Shown here: in pieces, positions 1-8,155 of the stretch
Numbering within the stretch: position 1 is the first letter of the stretch
Layout of the letters: every line of letters begins with the position of its first letter
From: Hadesarchaea archaeon
Lineage (GTDB): Archaea; Hadarchaeota; Hadarchaeia; Hadarchaeales; Hadarchaeaceae
Length of the DNA stretch: 30,163 nt
Reading direction: 5' to 3'
Assembly: GCA_014361095.1 (NCBI GenBank)
Contig: JACIWF010000003.1
Coordinates: 1 to 30,163 of the forward strand
Notes under the pieces: model-generated
What the model saw: only the letters and a program-made list of their open reading frames with translations
The model's database searches: none
Told to the model about the DNA's origin: nothing
Made by a program: the position numbers and the translations under genes

Positions 1-27
1 AAAAGCAAGAAGGGAGGTTAGAGTATC

Positions 28-35
28 TATTTATA
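28..35 (+). promoter_or_regulatory. TATA-like element for the YwgA-like gene
   Basis: TATTTATA, centred 32.5 nt before the ATG at 64, the same spacing seen for most promoters in this window. It is preceded by GAGTATC, which shares only the ATC end with the GTTWMTC element found in front of the pilus-locus promoters. Confidence 0.45.
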
Positions 36-63
36 TGGAGATAATAAAAATATGGTGGAAAAG

Positions 64-510
64 ATGGAAAGAAAAGAAAGGCTCACAATGTTTCTTGCGT
101 TCCTAAAGGAGAAGATAAACTTTAACTTCGATAAAGACTGCTTCGAGGATAGGATAAAGCTACAAAAGTATGTTCACATAGCAAGGTCCTGTGGCCTGGA
201 CTTGGGTTACAAGTTCAACTTATACTTAAGGGGGCCGTATTCTCCAGATTTGGCAAAAGATTATTATGAATTAAGTCTCCCTGCTTGCGATTTAGCTGGA
301 CTTGACAACTTTGATTCCGAAAAATTCCTGAAAATAGTAAAAGACAGGGATTTGCCGTGGCTTGAGATAGCATCAACAATATTGTCCGTGAAGGAAACGA
401 ACCCACAAATAAGCGAAGCCAGACTGACAGCAATAGTAGCTGAAATAAAAAACACGGACGAAAATCGAGTCGAAGAAATACTTTCGGATCTGAAATCTGC
501 AATGTGCTAA
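64..510 (+). CDS. YwgA-like / Panacea-related small protein
   Basis: This is a 148-aa soluble protein. Its first half has the pattern RIKLQKYVHIA, then DLGYKF, then YLRGPYSPDLA with a following DYYEL. That arrangement is typical of YwgA-like proteins and resembles the KLQKLLY...YGP pattern of SocA/Panacea-type proteins, some of which act as antitoxins or proteolytic adaptors. The rest of the protein is helical and lacks catalytic motifs. An ATG at 52 is in frame, but the ATG at 64 is preferred: GGTGG at 54-58 lies at Shine-Dalgarno distance and a TATA element sits 32.5 nt upstream. The 3' end overlaps the convergent PIN gene by 4 nt. The gene is AT-rich compared with the locus from 1177 onward. 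The family assignment is moderate and the function is unknown. Confidence 0.6.
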   Translation: MERKERLTMFLAFLKEKINFNFDKDCFEDRIKLQKYVHIARSCGLDLGYKFNLYLRGPYSPDLAKDYYELSLPACDLAGLDNFDSEKFLKIVKDRDLPWLEIASTILSVKETNPQISEARLTAIVAEIKNTDENRVEEILSDLKSAMC

Positions 511-1010
511 AATTTTTCAGCTATTTTCAACTTTTGACGGCGGTTTTCCTTTATTTCATCACTTTCTAAATACTCTTTTATCCTGTTGGATTCCAGTAAA
601 ATTTTATCACTAGTTATGAGGTAAGTGGAATTCGGATCACAAACAGCCTGCGATAGTATCACGGCATCTACCGGTTTCAGTTGGTTATCCTTGTCCAATA
701 ATACACGCGCAGTTTCGATCGATCTTTTACACGGCGGCACCAAATCGGCTCCCAAGTCATTTAACAGTTTACATAACTCACACAGGGTATTACCATTAAG
801 TATTTCTTTAATCTCAAATCTCCTCATCAGATTGTTAATTACCTCTCCAATAACAATCATTGGTATTTTAACATGGATATTTGGGTTGACTACGGTATTT
901 TTTATTTTTCGAATAGTTTCATTAGCAAGTTGTTTTTCGTCGTTCTTTCCCCACAAAAAAGCTTGAATGAAAAAAGTATCTATGTAAATATATTGGTCAC
1001 TATCTATCAT
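507..1010 (-). CDS. PIN-domain ribonuclease-like protein
   Basis: This 167-aa protein has the acidic pattern of a PIN domain: D11 after a short hydrophobic strand (YIYID), E56 in IGEVINNL, D115 in KPVDAVIL and D135 in YLITSDKIL. PIN domains are metal-dependent RNases, commonly the toxin of VapBC pairs. The ATG at 1010 has GGTGA just upstream (1014-1018) and a TTAAATTT element at 1043-1050. No antitoxin gene lies on the same strand next to it; the neighbour is convergent and overlaps by 4 nt, so this is not a classical TA operon. The gene is AT-rich, like its neighbour. It is confidently a PIN fold; its substrate is unknown. Confidence 0.8.
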   Translation of the reverse strand: MIDSDQYIYIDTFFIQAFLWGKNDEKQLANETIRKIKNTVVNPNIHVKIPMIVIGEVINNLMRRFEIKEILNGNTLCELCKLLNDLGADLVPPCKRSIETARVLLDKDNQLKPVDAVILSQAVCDPNSTYLITSDKILLESNRIKEYLESDEIKENRRQKLKIAEKF

Positions 1011-1176
1011 GGCTCACCAACATCTACTTGGTTTTCATTTTGAAATTTAAGTGTTTGGAAATTTTTCCAGAAATGCATAGTTTCGTTACAAAGAAAATTC
1101 GCCAGTAGATTTAAAATTCTCCAGACACCACGATTTTTTTTTTCACCTTACAAAAGCGGACTCCGGCTAGATCATC

Positions 1177-2688
1177 TCAGCGCACAAGAGCGCTGAACTT
1201 CTTGACTGCTCTCTTTGCTATTGCTACACTTTTTGCGCCCGTGCATACGCCTCTGCCGGAAGAGAAGATGAGTATCTCCGCTTTTGGATCTTTCAGCCTG
1301 ACGGTCACACCTGGGAAAATCTCAGGATTGTACTCCGCGTCTTTGAACTTTTGGATTATCTTTTCGACGTCGAACGTCTTTCCAAGGTTGAATGAAAGCA
1401 CGACATTTTGCACCGCAATGCGTGGCTCCGGCAGTCGCAGCCCAGCTTCCCTGAGCGTCCGCGTCAGCATGGACACGGCTTTGCGCACTTCTTTCGTGCT
1501 CTTCGCGCCGACGCAGTTCGCCTTTCCGGACTTGAACAGGAGGAACGACACGGGTGGTGACTTCAGCTTGAGAACTAACCCAGGAAATTTCTTCGGGTCG
1601 TACAGGACATCCCAGAACATTTCGTTCTTCTTCAACCTCTCCGAAAGCCACTTGAGATTGAAACCTTCCCCATTCCAATCAATGGAAGCGACGATGTTTT
1701 GAACGCTCAGCGAAGCACGCGCCCTTTGCTGTTTTTGGCGCGGCTTTTCTATTGGCTGGTTAGGCAATTTTATCCTCAGCCCGTTGCAGATCCTCTTCTG
1801 CGCGTTCCTGACAGTTACCTCCGAGAGGTTTAGCACGTCGGCCACAGCCTGCTGGGACAATTTCTTGCCGCACAGCACACTCGCCAAGTAAACCGTCGCG
1901 GCTGCTATTGATCTGGGATCGCACATTTGGGTGATCTTCCTCTTTTCACATCTTTGCGCCAGTCTCGCTGCCAAAGCCTGTACCTCTCCGTTGAGCTTTA
2001 GTTCGCTTGCGATCTTGGGAACAAAAAGAACGGAAGCGGCGAGAACCGGAGGGATCGAGAGCCCGCGCGCGATGGACATGTAACCTCTATTCACTTCCGT
2101 TTTGCTCACTCGAGAGGCTTCTGCAACCTCGGTCAGTGTCCTGGGAATTTTGTACTCTTGGCAGGCCGCGTACAGCGCCGCCGCGACCATAGCTTCGATG
2201 GAGCGCCCACGAATCATTTTCTTTTCCAACGCCCTCCTGTAGATTAGAGCTGCTGCCTCTTTCACATTCCTGGGCAGAGCCAGCTGGGAGGCCATGCGAT
2301 CGATCTCAGACAAAGCGAATGCCAAGTTCCGCTCCGTAACGTCGGATACTCTGAGTCTCCTCTGCCATTTCCGCAGGCGGTAGATCTGAGCCCTGCGCTC
2401 GGGGGTGAAATTTCTGTCGCGTATATCACGATCCTGCGAGCTTATCGTTGTGGACAATCCTTTATCGTGAATGGTCAGCGTCACAGGCGGGCCGGCCCTG
2501 ATTCGTTCTTCCTTCTGTTCTTCATTGTACGCCCGCCACTCCGGTCCGTAATCGAACTCGCGTTCCTCCGCAACGTATCCACACCCGGAGCAGATCAACG
2601 AGCCCTGGGCGTAGTCATGAATGAGTCTGCCCCCGCATTCGGAACATACGTTAGACGCCGGCTGCAGCAGTTTGCTTTTGACCTTCAT
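1177..2688 (-). CDS. TFB-TBP fusion: transcription factor B joined to TATA-binding protein
   Basis: This single 503-aa frame contains two basal transcription factors. The TFB part has a zinc ribbon with C15, C18, C33 and C36, a reader/linker segment ending in IHDKGLST (73-80), cyclin fold 1 (about 117-210) and cyclin fold 2 (about 213-305). A basic linker (about 306-326) joins it to two TBP repeats, about 328-413 and 424-503. Each repeat keeps its DNA-bending phenylalanine pair (F368/F385 and F458/F475) and central minor-groove asparagine (N331 and N428), and carries VGAKS or TGAKS. TFB and TBP are normally separate proteins that meet on the promoter; here they are covalently tethered. The frame is open for a further 107 codons upstream, but that part has no conserved features. 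ATG 2688 follows AGGGAG and a TATA element centred 32.5 nt away. It is likely a specialised initiation factor, since a separate TFB lies at 27787-28626. The fusion is read directly from the sequence; its role is inference. Confidence 0.93.
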   Translation of the reverse strand: MKVKSKLLQPASNVCSECGGRLIHDYAQGSLICSGCGYVAEEREFDYGPEWRAYNEEQKEERIRAGPPVTLTIHDKGLSTTISSQDRDIRDRNFTPERRAQIYRLRKWQRRLRVSDVTERNLAFALSEIDRMASQLALPRNVKEAAALIYRRALEKKMIRGRSIEAMVAAALYAACQEYKIPRTLTEVAEASRVSKTEVNRGYMSIARGLSIPPVLAASVLFVPKIASELKLNGEVQALAARLAQRCEKRKITQMCDPRSIAAATVYLASVLCGKKLSQQAVADVLNLSEVTVRNAQKRICNGLRIKLPNQPIEKPRQKQQRARASLSVQNIVASIDWNGEGFNLKWLSERLKKNEMFWDVLYDPKKFPGLVLKLKSPPVSFLLFKSGKANCVGAKSTKEVRKAVSMLTRTLREAGLRLPEPRIAVQNVVLSFNLGKTFDVEKIIQKFKDAEYNPEIFPGVTVRLKDPKAEILIFSSGRGVCTGAKSVAIAKRAVKKFSALVR

Positions 2689-2716
2689 ATCTTTCTCCCT
2701 TATTGAGAAAAGAGGA

Positions 2717-2731
2717 GTTAAATAGAGAAAC
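2717..2731 (-). promoter_or_regulatory. Promoter of the TFB-TBP gene (GTTTCTC + TATTTAAC)
   Basis: Minus-strand GTTTCTCTATTTAAC. The 8-nt TATA-like part is centred 32.5 nt before ATG 2688. The GTTTCTC half is identical to the one in front of the VirB4-like gene (27742-27756) and close to the GTTAATC versions at the pilus promoters. This makes autoregulation by the fusion factor plausible. Confidence 0.55.
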
Positions 2732-3094
2732 AAAAACTTTGCAGAAAGCCTTGCAAAACAAACCGCGCTAGACCTTGAAAAACTCCAGGCAGCAATGGCG
2801 CAACACGGGATCCAACTCTCCACGATCACGCAAAAAGTCATGCTACCCTGAAGCGGGTGCCCATACCAATGCCGTGAACGCAGCACAAATTGCGATTTCA
2901 AGGCGAGGCTAAAGGAGCCAGAAGAACGCTCCGATTTCGAAAAGGAGGCATTATCGGGGATGCCGCCGGCGGCAAGCGAGGAAAAGGCTCCTTTTGAATT
3001 ACCCATCAAGGCTCACATCGAGCTGTTTGCACACGAACACGGAGTCAACTACTCTCCACCTTTGTTACGTAATATAAGCCAAGACTTCGACTAA
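2726..3094 (+). pseudogene. Decayed or recoded ORF with in-frame TGA and a Cys cluster
   Basis: The frame opens after a TAG at 2723. It reads 41 sense codons (including ATG at 2795), a TGA at 2849-2851, then 80 further sense codons to TAA 3092-3094. Both sides look like real protein. Before the TGA is an amphipathic helix-like stretch (LAKQTALDLEKLQAAMAQHG). After it comes SGCPYQC, then CRERSTNCDF, and an acidic, helical tail. If the TGA were Cys or Sec, the motif would be CxxCxxxC-like, so a single TGC/TGT-to-TGA change would explain the break. No start codon precedes ATG 2795, so the 5' end also appears lost. This region would otherwise be an unexplained 420-nt gap. I recognise no family. 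A gene remnant is most likely; Sec recoding cannot be excluded but is known in only a few archaeal groups. Confidence 0.45.
3064..3078 (+). promoter_or_regulatory. Promoter of the three-TM membrane protein gene
   Basis: GTTACGTAATATAAG, aligned to the shared 15-nt promoter element of the locus (closest to the version at 17089-17103). The TATA part is centred 37.5 nt before ATG 3112, leaving room for a short leader that carries GGTGG at 3104-3108. Confidence 0.4.
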
Positions 3095-3111
3095 ATTATC
3101 AATGGTGGATC

Positions 3112-4299
3112 ATGGAGGACGAACGTGAGAAAAAGCTCCGCGAGGAGTCCGAGCGGGCTTACCAGCGCTGGCTCGAGGAGAGCGGCAAAACCGAGGAACA
3201 GAAGGCACCCAAACCAAGCAAAAAACGACCCAACATAAAGCCGCGGGCAGTATTGAAATATCTGGTCCCATGCATCGCTTTCTTCGTGGCTGCATTTGGC
3301 TTTGGCTGGTTGTTTTCTTTATTTTCCCGGCTGCCAGGCTTCGGCACCATCCCCGAATGGGTTCTTTCTCTGGCGACCGCGCTGCTGGCGTGCGGAATCG
3401 CCACAGTGATCGGTCAAAGGTTCACGACCACAAAGCGCTCTCTCATCATCGCGACGGTTTGCCTGGCGGCCTTTATGGTTTTTTCATTTGTCCCAAAACC
3501 GCCGCACGTCGTTCTGCCTCCCCCTTCGGCGGTGCCGGAGGGGTACGTGGAGTTTTACTACCAGGCCAGCTTCACGTTCCTCGGCGGAGAAACAAGTACG
3601 ATATCTAACGTTGAACTCTGGCTCCCGTGGCCTTACATAGATACAAAGGAAACTAGGCCTCTTGCGAAACCGGTAGGGTTGGACAACTGGTTACACGTGA
3701 GAGACGGACACTATAGTGCATCTGGTCCCCACGATTTATACAGTTATCTAGTAAATGTTCTGAAACCAAGTAAAGAAGAAATCAACATACTTGAGAATGA
3801 TGGCATTCACTTGCATTTTGGAATGAATATTGAAAACGGAGTTTGGTCCGCCGACCGAATTATCAATCACGCAGAAGTTGAAAATTTAAAAATAGTTTAT
3901 GAAGGGCAACAGGCTCCTTCGATTACGGCATACTTCGAACGCGCGCAGGATAAAACGATAGCCATGTTCCAAAAAATTATTGTCGAGGTTCCGGTGATGT
4001 TTTCGAGCGATACTGTTGTAGTGAAGTATCAGTTTCTCGTTCCAGAAGAAAACGCCTCGAAAGTGAGAGTTGACGACTGGATATATAGCTACACTGATTG
4101 GATTTTGAGTGGTGCTTATGAAAAGGGAAAAACTTGCGAGAATTCACCGGTGGTTTTTGCAGACTACGCCGGTGGTTCCATTCGCTGCAAGTTCACAGTT
4201 TCGCTCTGGAAAAATACTGACGGCAGCAGTTTCTTCGAAGTGGCAACTTACCAAAAAGAATGGAACTCGTGGCGCCCTGGCTTCAGAGTGTTAAGTTAA
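3112..4299 (+). CDS. Membrane protein with three N-terminal TM segments and large ectodomain
   Basis: This 395-aa protein starts with a highly charged cytoplasmic-type tail (residues 1-45, ending in a Lys/Pro-rich stretch). Three hydrophobic segments follow at about 50-72, 83-101 and 109-127. After a proline-rich spacer (VPKPPHVVLPPP) comes a soluble domain of about 260 residues rich in aromatic and beta-type sequence. With the N-terminus inside, this domain would face outward. I recognise no family. ATG 3112 follows GGTGG. Base composition changes sharply inside the gene: the first 450-500 nt are clearly GC-rich, while the ectodomain coding part is AT-rich (21 G+C in the 60 nt from 3721). 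This suggests a composite gene. It converges on the PKD-protein gene, with 9 nt between stops. Confidence 0.7.
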   Translation: MEDEREKKLREESERAYQRWLEESGKTEEQKAPKPSKKRPNIKPRAVLKYLVPCIAFFVAAFGFGWLFSLFSRLPGFGTIPEWVLSLATALLACGIATVIGQRFTTTKRSLIIATVCLAAFMVFSFVPKPPHVVLPPPSAVPEGYVEFYYQASFTFLGGETSTISNVELWLPWPYIDTKETRPLAKPVGLDNWLHVRDGHYSASGPHDLYSYLVNVLKPSKEEINILENDGIHLHFGMNIENGVWSADRIINHAEVENLKIVYEGQQAPSITAYFERAQDKTIAMFQKIIVEVPVMFSSDTVVVKYQFLVPEENASKVRVDDWIYSYTDWILSGAYEKGKTCENSPVVFADYAGGSIRCKFTVSLWKNTDGSSFFEVATYQKEWNSWRPGFRVLS

Positions 4300-4308
4300 T
4301 TCGGCTAG

Positions 4309-6168
4309 TTATGGAAAATAAACAGTCCAGCCAACGTCTTGATAGTATCGGTTCCCTTCTCCCCCATAGCCCGGAAAGTTCACCGAAGTTCCAGAAAGAC
4401 GCGGATAAGTCGAACTAGCCCACGTCCCTGTGACCTTAACATTAGATATCGTAATTAACGTACCATTCGCGTTTGGTGTCGTACTTGTTGGTGACATAGA
4501 ATAGCTGATAAAAAGACCGCCGTGATCAATATTAATATTAACAATCCCCCCGCTCCAGAACTGGTCGCCGTTGTTCCAGCCAAGTCCTATTGTTGCCTTT
4601 CCAGGTTGAACTTCTTGTTGGTTTGAAAGGGAATAAAAATTTGTTTTTCCCTCTTGCGCAGCGATGAAACCGAGATCCCCGGCCTGGAGGAACCTCCACT
4701 TCCCGATGTTGTAGTAGCCGGTTACCGAGACGGTTTGTCCGGAGCTCACAGTCACATTCTGGTTGCTCGGGGTGCGGTAGTAAGACACCGAACCGAAAGA
4801 GACAGTATAGCTCCCCGGGCTGACATCCCAGTAGGTTGGAGAACCGGAATAAACGGTTTTGGTCACCGAACCCACCGTCACCTGGGCACTGGAGGGAACG
4901 GGTGCATCGAGGCTGTTTATGGAAACGGCTATTCTCGTGACGAGGATTTGCAACGTGTATGTGGCTGAACTCGATGTCCCCCCGCTCGAAGCGGTGACGG
5001 TGATGTAATACGTCCCGGCGGAGGCTGAAGAATTTGTCGATATTGTCATCGTTGAGCTGAAATCATAGTTGCCCGATGATGGAGAAAAACTCACCGAAAC
5101 GCCTGTGGGGACGTTTGACGCGGAGAGGCTTATCCCACTGAGATTGCTGTTAATGCTGACAGTGACGTTCGCGCTGTCGCCGCGCTGCACGCTGCCAGAA
5201 TTCGGACTCAGACTTATGTTGATGTAGCTGCCGCCTCCACCACCAGAGGCATTTACGGTCAACATGTACACAGCGGAGCGTGACAGGCTGCCGCTGGTCC
5301 CGGTCACCGTTATGCTGTAGGTTCCGGTGGGTGTGGAGGAAGAGGTCGATATGGTCAGCGTCGAGTTGGCGCTGCCGTTAGCGGAGAGGCTAAGGGGGTT
5401 GGTCGAGAAGCTGGTGCTGGCGCCGGATGGCAGCCCGGAAGCGGAGAGGGTGACCGAACCGCTGAAGCCGTTCAGCGAGGTTGCGGTGATGATGGTGTTT
5501 GCCGAGTTACCCTGGGTGACCGAGCCCGAGTTCGGGTTCGCGCTCAGGCTGAAGTCGGGCGCTGACCCGACGTTGATCGTCTTTGTCACCGTCCCCGTAA
5601 GTCCATCGTCGTCCACCACGGTGAGGGTGACGAGGTAAATACCGTTTTGCGCGTACTGCTTGGACGGATTCCGTTTCGTCGAGGTGCTCCCGTCGCCGAA
5701 CTGCCAGCTCCAGGAAACCACCCACCCGTCGCTGTCCCTGGAATTGTCCGTAAACTGCACCGAGACGCCCGGGGTGGGCTGAGAGGGAGAAAAGGTGAAG
5801 TCGGCCACCGGGCGCATCAGGATCGGCCAGGAGTTCCCCCTGGTGGTGAGGACATAGATGCGGTCGGCGCTCCTGTAGCTCTCCGGCACGCTGATCACCA
5901 TCGTCGCGTTTATCACCAGTACGTTATCCGGTATGTCGACCCAGTAAATCGATTTGTTCGAGGAGAAGTAGTACCCCACGTAGCTGACGATGGCTGAGGT
6001 GTTGCCGTTATTGAGCACGAGGAACTTGGTGTACCTGCCCTGCGCGTCCTTTTCCTCCAGCTGCCAGCCGGTGAGGTGCTCGATCCCCTGCGCCGAGACG
6101 GGTGAAACAAGTAAAGACGTGAGCGCCGCGAGCAGCAGTGCCGCCGCAATGGTGCGCTTGACTCCCAT
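4309..6168 (-). CDS. Secreted PKD-domain and Ig-like repeat surface protein
   Basis: This protein of about 619 aa is exported by a Sec-type signal peptide (hydrophobic core AALLLAALTSLLV, likely cut after SPVSA). Domains in order are a beta-rich N-terminal region (about 30-118), a PKD domain (about 120-200; FGDGS and the VVDDDGLTGT strand are diagnostic), two related Ser/Thr/Gly-rich Ig-like repeats of about 100 residues each that begin DFSLSANPNSGSV and NISLSPNSGSV, a PEGA-like segment (VSPGSYTVSFG) and a C-terminal beta domain. No C-terminal anchor is visible. PKD and Ig-like repeats mediate adhesion or glycan contact in archaeal surface proteins. An ATG at 6174 is in frame, but ATG 6168 gives the 33.5-nt TATA spacing seen at sibling promoters. 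The last third is more AT-rich than the rest. It is last in the minus-strand locus, with its own promoter. Confidence 0.82.
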   Translation of the reverse strand: MGVKRTIAAALLLAALTSLLVSPVSAQGIEHLTGWQLEEKDAQGRYTKFLVLNNGNTSAIVSYVGYYFSSNKSIYWVDIPDNVLVINATMVISVPESYRSADRIYVLTTRGNSWPILMRPVADFTFSPSQPTPGVSVQFTDNSRDSDGWVVSWSWQFGDGSTSTKRNPSKQYAQNGIYLVTLTVVDDDGLTGTVTKTINVGSAPDFSLSANPNSGSVTQGNSANTIITATSLNGFSGSVTLSASGLPSGASTSFSTNPLSLSANGSANSTLTISTSSSTPTGTYSITVTGTSGSLSRSAVYMLTVNASGGGGGSYINISLSPNSGSVQRGDSANVTVSINSNLSGISLSASNVPTGVSVSFSPSSGNYDFSSTMTISTNSSASAGTYYITVTASSGGTSSSATYTLQILVTRIAVSINSLDAPVPSSAQVTVGSVTKTVYSGSPTYWDVSPGSYTVSFGSVSYYRTPSNQNVTVSSGQTVSVTGYYNIGKWRFLQAGDLGFIAAQEGKTNFYSLSNQQEVQPGKATIGLGWNNGDQFWSGGIVNINIDHGGLFISYSMSPTSTTPNANGTLITISNVKVTGTWASSTYPRLSGTSVNFPGYGGEGNRYYQDVGWTVYFP

Positions 6169-6197
6169 AAACATCGAAGATAAGTGCCGGAAGGGCC

Positions 6198-6212
6198 TTT
6201 TTATTGATAAAC
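6198..6212 (-). promoter_or_regulatory. Promoter of the PKD protein gene
   Basis: Minus-strand GTTTATCAATAAAAA, one of the six pilus-locus copies of the shared element. The TATA part is centred 33.5 nt before ATG 6168. There is no Shine-Dalgarno sequence between, so the mRNA is probably nearly leaderless. Confidence 0.6.
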
Positions 6213-6218
6213 AAAAAA
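6213..6218 (-). terminator. Oligo-T terminator after the TadC-type gene
   Basis: Minus-strand run TTTTTT starts 2 nt after the TGA of the platform gene and abuts the next promoter element. Oligo-T tracts terminate archaeal RNA polymerase without needing a hairpin. Confidence 0.4.
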
Positions 6219-6219
6219 T

Positions 6220-8151
6220 TCAGAAAATTATCGACATTACCAGGCTGGAGAAAACCGGTATCAGCGAGATCGCCGCCGCCCCGAGAAAGGCGCTCAGCGC
6301 CACCCAGATGGTGTTCTTCGCTGTGTAGTCGGTCGCGTAGGCGGAGAGGAAGGCGACGCCGATGCTCGAGAACAGTATCACCGCATAGGACATCTCCGCA
6401 AAGACCGGCGGCGGAGAGATGAGCGCGCCGAGAGCGGAACCCACGGCTTCGCCCGTCTGCGGCGCCGAGATCCCCGAGAGCGTTCCCATCATCAGCCCCG
6501 AGATGACGGCGAGTATCAGCGGGGTCGCCAGGGAAATCATCCTGTGCATGCTGACCGTGCGCCTGGTCTCGTCGCGCGCCTCCTTGACCCTGGTGATGAA
6601 CTCCGTCAGCAGCTCGGTCGACTTGGGAGAGAGCCCGCCCGACTCCGCGATCTGACCCAGGTGGAAGAATGCCATCCTGGTCAGCCAGCTCCTGCTGCGG
6701 ACATCGATCTCGGCGAGGCGGTACCCGAGAGCGATCTTCTTCGTGACCTCCTCAAGGAGGCGGCGGAATGAGGGCGCATACGCTGGATTTTTCCTGAGGC
6801 GGGCTATTGCCTTCGTGATCGGATAGTTGAGCTTCTGAAATTCCGTCACGTCCCTCAGGAACTGCGGCAGAGAGCGCTCGTGGGCGGACACCTCCCTCCG
6901 CTGGAGCGCAACGGGAATGCCGTAGACGAGGCACCCCACGCCCACCGACAGGGAGACCGCCATCCAAAATGAGAAGAATATCAGCGCAAAAAAGGTGAGC
7001 GCCGCCAGCCCGAGCGCAAGCGGCAGGCTGCTGCTGTACTCGGTGTAGTCCCTAGGCTGCATCGCCCTGATCATCGAGTAGCAGGACGCCAGGACGATCG
7101 GGATGCCGAGCGAGAGAAAGCCGATCCCGAGCGTCACGATACCCTCCGGGACGAGGAAAAGCCCCATGAGGAGCATCGTCGGGACGATGAGCAGCGTCGT
7201 CAGGATGATCTCCATTATCGTCCCCACGTCCTTGGCGTAGCGATCGTACCTGTACCGGGTAAGGCGCAGGTGCTCGTCGGCCTTGGCCTCCAGGAAGCTC
7301 GAAACGTTCCCGCCCGAGTAGAACTCAGAGGTGTACCCGAGAAGCAGCTGGCGCATCCCCTGGTGCGGGTGCTCCCTGCCGAGCTTCTCGATGGCGCTCA
7401 TGGGGCTCAGACCGAGCACCCTGAAGTAGCGCCTGGCCAGTAGCGCCGCGCGTTCGATCTGCCTGAAAATCCCCTTCCCGATCGTCGAGCAGAGCGACTC
7501 GAAGATGTTGAGGCCCGCGGACTGGGAGACCGCGGCGTGGACGGTGAAGAACGGCAGCTCGGCGTCGGTGGCGCGCCTGTAATCACCAACGGCCGACTTC
7601 AGCCTGAGCCAGGGCATAACAAAGACCAGAAGCGGAACGAAGAGAAGCGCGAGAAAGACCGGATGTAGAAAATAGGCAAGGAAGGGTGCCGCAACAGCCA
7701 CGGGGATGCTGAGAAAGACGTAAAAGACGTGCTCGGCGGCGAAGCGGTAGGAGGAAATGGGCAGGGCGGCTTTCGGGATATAGTCCTTGATCGTTTGCGC
7801 GAGCTGAATCGCCGTCCTGCGGGCAAACTCCTTTTTCGAAACCCACCTGACCGGCAGCGGTTCGCGCGCCGGTTCTACCTCCGTCCTGCCCTTACCGCGC
7901 GGCTTCCTTATCGCGCTGAAGTAGTAAGCGATGCGCGCTCTAAGCGATACCGCGCGCGAGCGCTCCCGCTGTCGCTGCTGCGGGGTCGGCTGCTGCTGAG
8001 GAGGGGGCATTACCGGCGGCTGTTCCAGCTCTTTCTTCTGCCGCTTCACCTCCCGGATCCGGCGCGCTTTCCGGATGACCAGACCAATCGCCAGCAATGA
8101 TAGCACCAGCGCAAGGGCAATGAAAAGCCAGAAGATCTCCGTCTCGTACAC
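6220..8151 (-). CDS. TadC/GspF-type pilus platform membrane protein
   Basis: This 643-aa polytopic protein anchors the type IV filament assembly machine and couples to the ATPase encoded just upstream. An N-terminal TM helix (about 7-26) is followed by a basic stretch and a Gln/Pro-rich linker (about 44-64). Two GspF-like cytoplasmic helical domains follow (about 195-315 and 425-560). Each has the AVSQSAGLNIFESL or IAESGGLSPKSTELL type of signature and is followed by clustered TM helices (TTLLIVPTMLLMGLFL and the hydrophobic C-terminus). The start is a GTG, 4 nt after the TGA of the ATPase gene, within GTGATGACGTG, so translation is probably coupled. Archaeal FlaJ/ArlJ and adhesion-pilus platforms share this plan. 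No archaellum accessory genes accompany it, which favours a pilus over an archaellum. Confidence 0.88.
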   Translation of the reverse strand: MYETEIFWLFIALALVLSLLAIGLVIRKARRIREVKRQKKELEQPPVMPPPQQQPTPQQRQRERSRAVSLRARIAYYFSAIRKPRGKGRTEVEPAREPLPVRWVSKKEFARRTAIQLAQTIKDYIPKAALPISSYRFAAEHVFYVFLSIPVAVAAPFLAYFLHPVFLALLFVPLLVFVMPWLRLKSAVGDYRRATDAELPFFTVHAAVSQSAGLNIFESLCSTIGKGIFRQIERAALLARRYFRVLGLSPMSAIEKLGREHPHQGMRQLLLGYTSEFYSGGNVSSFLEAKADEHLRLTRYRYDRYAKDVGTIMEIILTTLLIVPTMLLMGLFLVPEGIVTLGIGFLSLGIPIVLASCYSMIRAMQPRDYTEYSSSLPLALGLAALTFFALIFFSFWMAVSLSVGVGCLVYGIPVALQRREVSAHERSLPQFLRDVTEFQKLNYPITKAIARLRKNPAYAPSFRRLLEEVTKKIALGYRLAEIDVRSRSWLTRMAFFHLGQIAESGGLSPKSTELLTEFITRVKEARDETRRTVSMHRMISLATPLILAVISGLMMGTLSGISAPQTGEAVGSALGALISPPPVFAEMSYAVILFSSIGVAFLSAYATDYTAKNTIWVALSAFLGAAAISLIPVFSSLVMSIIF

Positions 8152-8155
8152 GTCA

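Noticed and set aside
507..1010. VapBC toxin-antitoxin operon.
   Set aside because: The PIN gene has no co-directional small antitoxin gene next to it. The neighbour is convergent and of another family.
1131..1144. Long plus-strand T run as a terminator.
   Set aside because: No plus-strand gene ends near it (the nearest stops at 510), and on the minus strand it is only an A run before the PIN promoter.
2689..3009. 107-residue N-terminal extension of the TFB-TBP frame (TTG start at 3009).
   Set aside because: It has no conserved features, is antisense to a better coding frame, and overlaps the TATA element and Shine-Dalgarno site that serve ATG 2688. TFB proteins begin just before the zinc ribbon.
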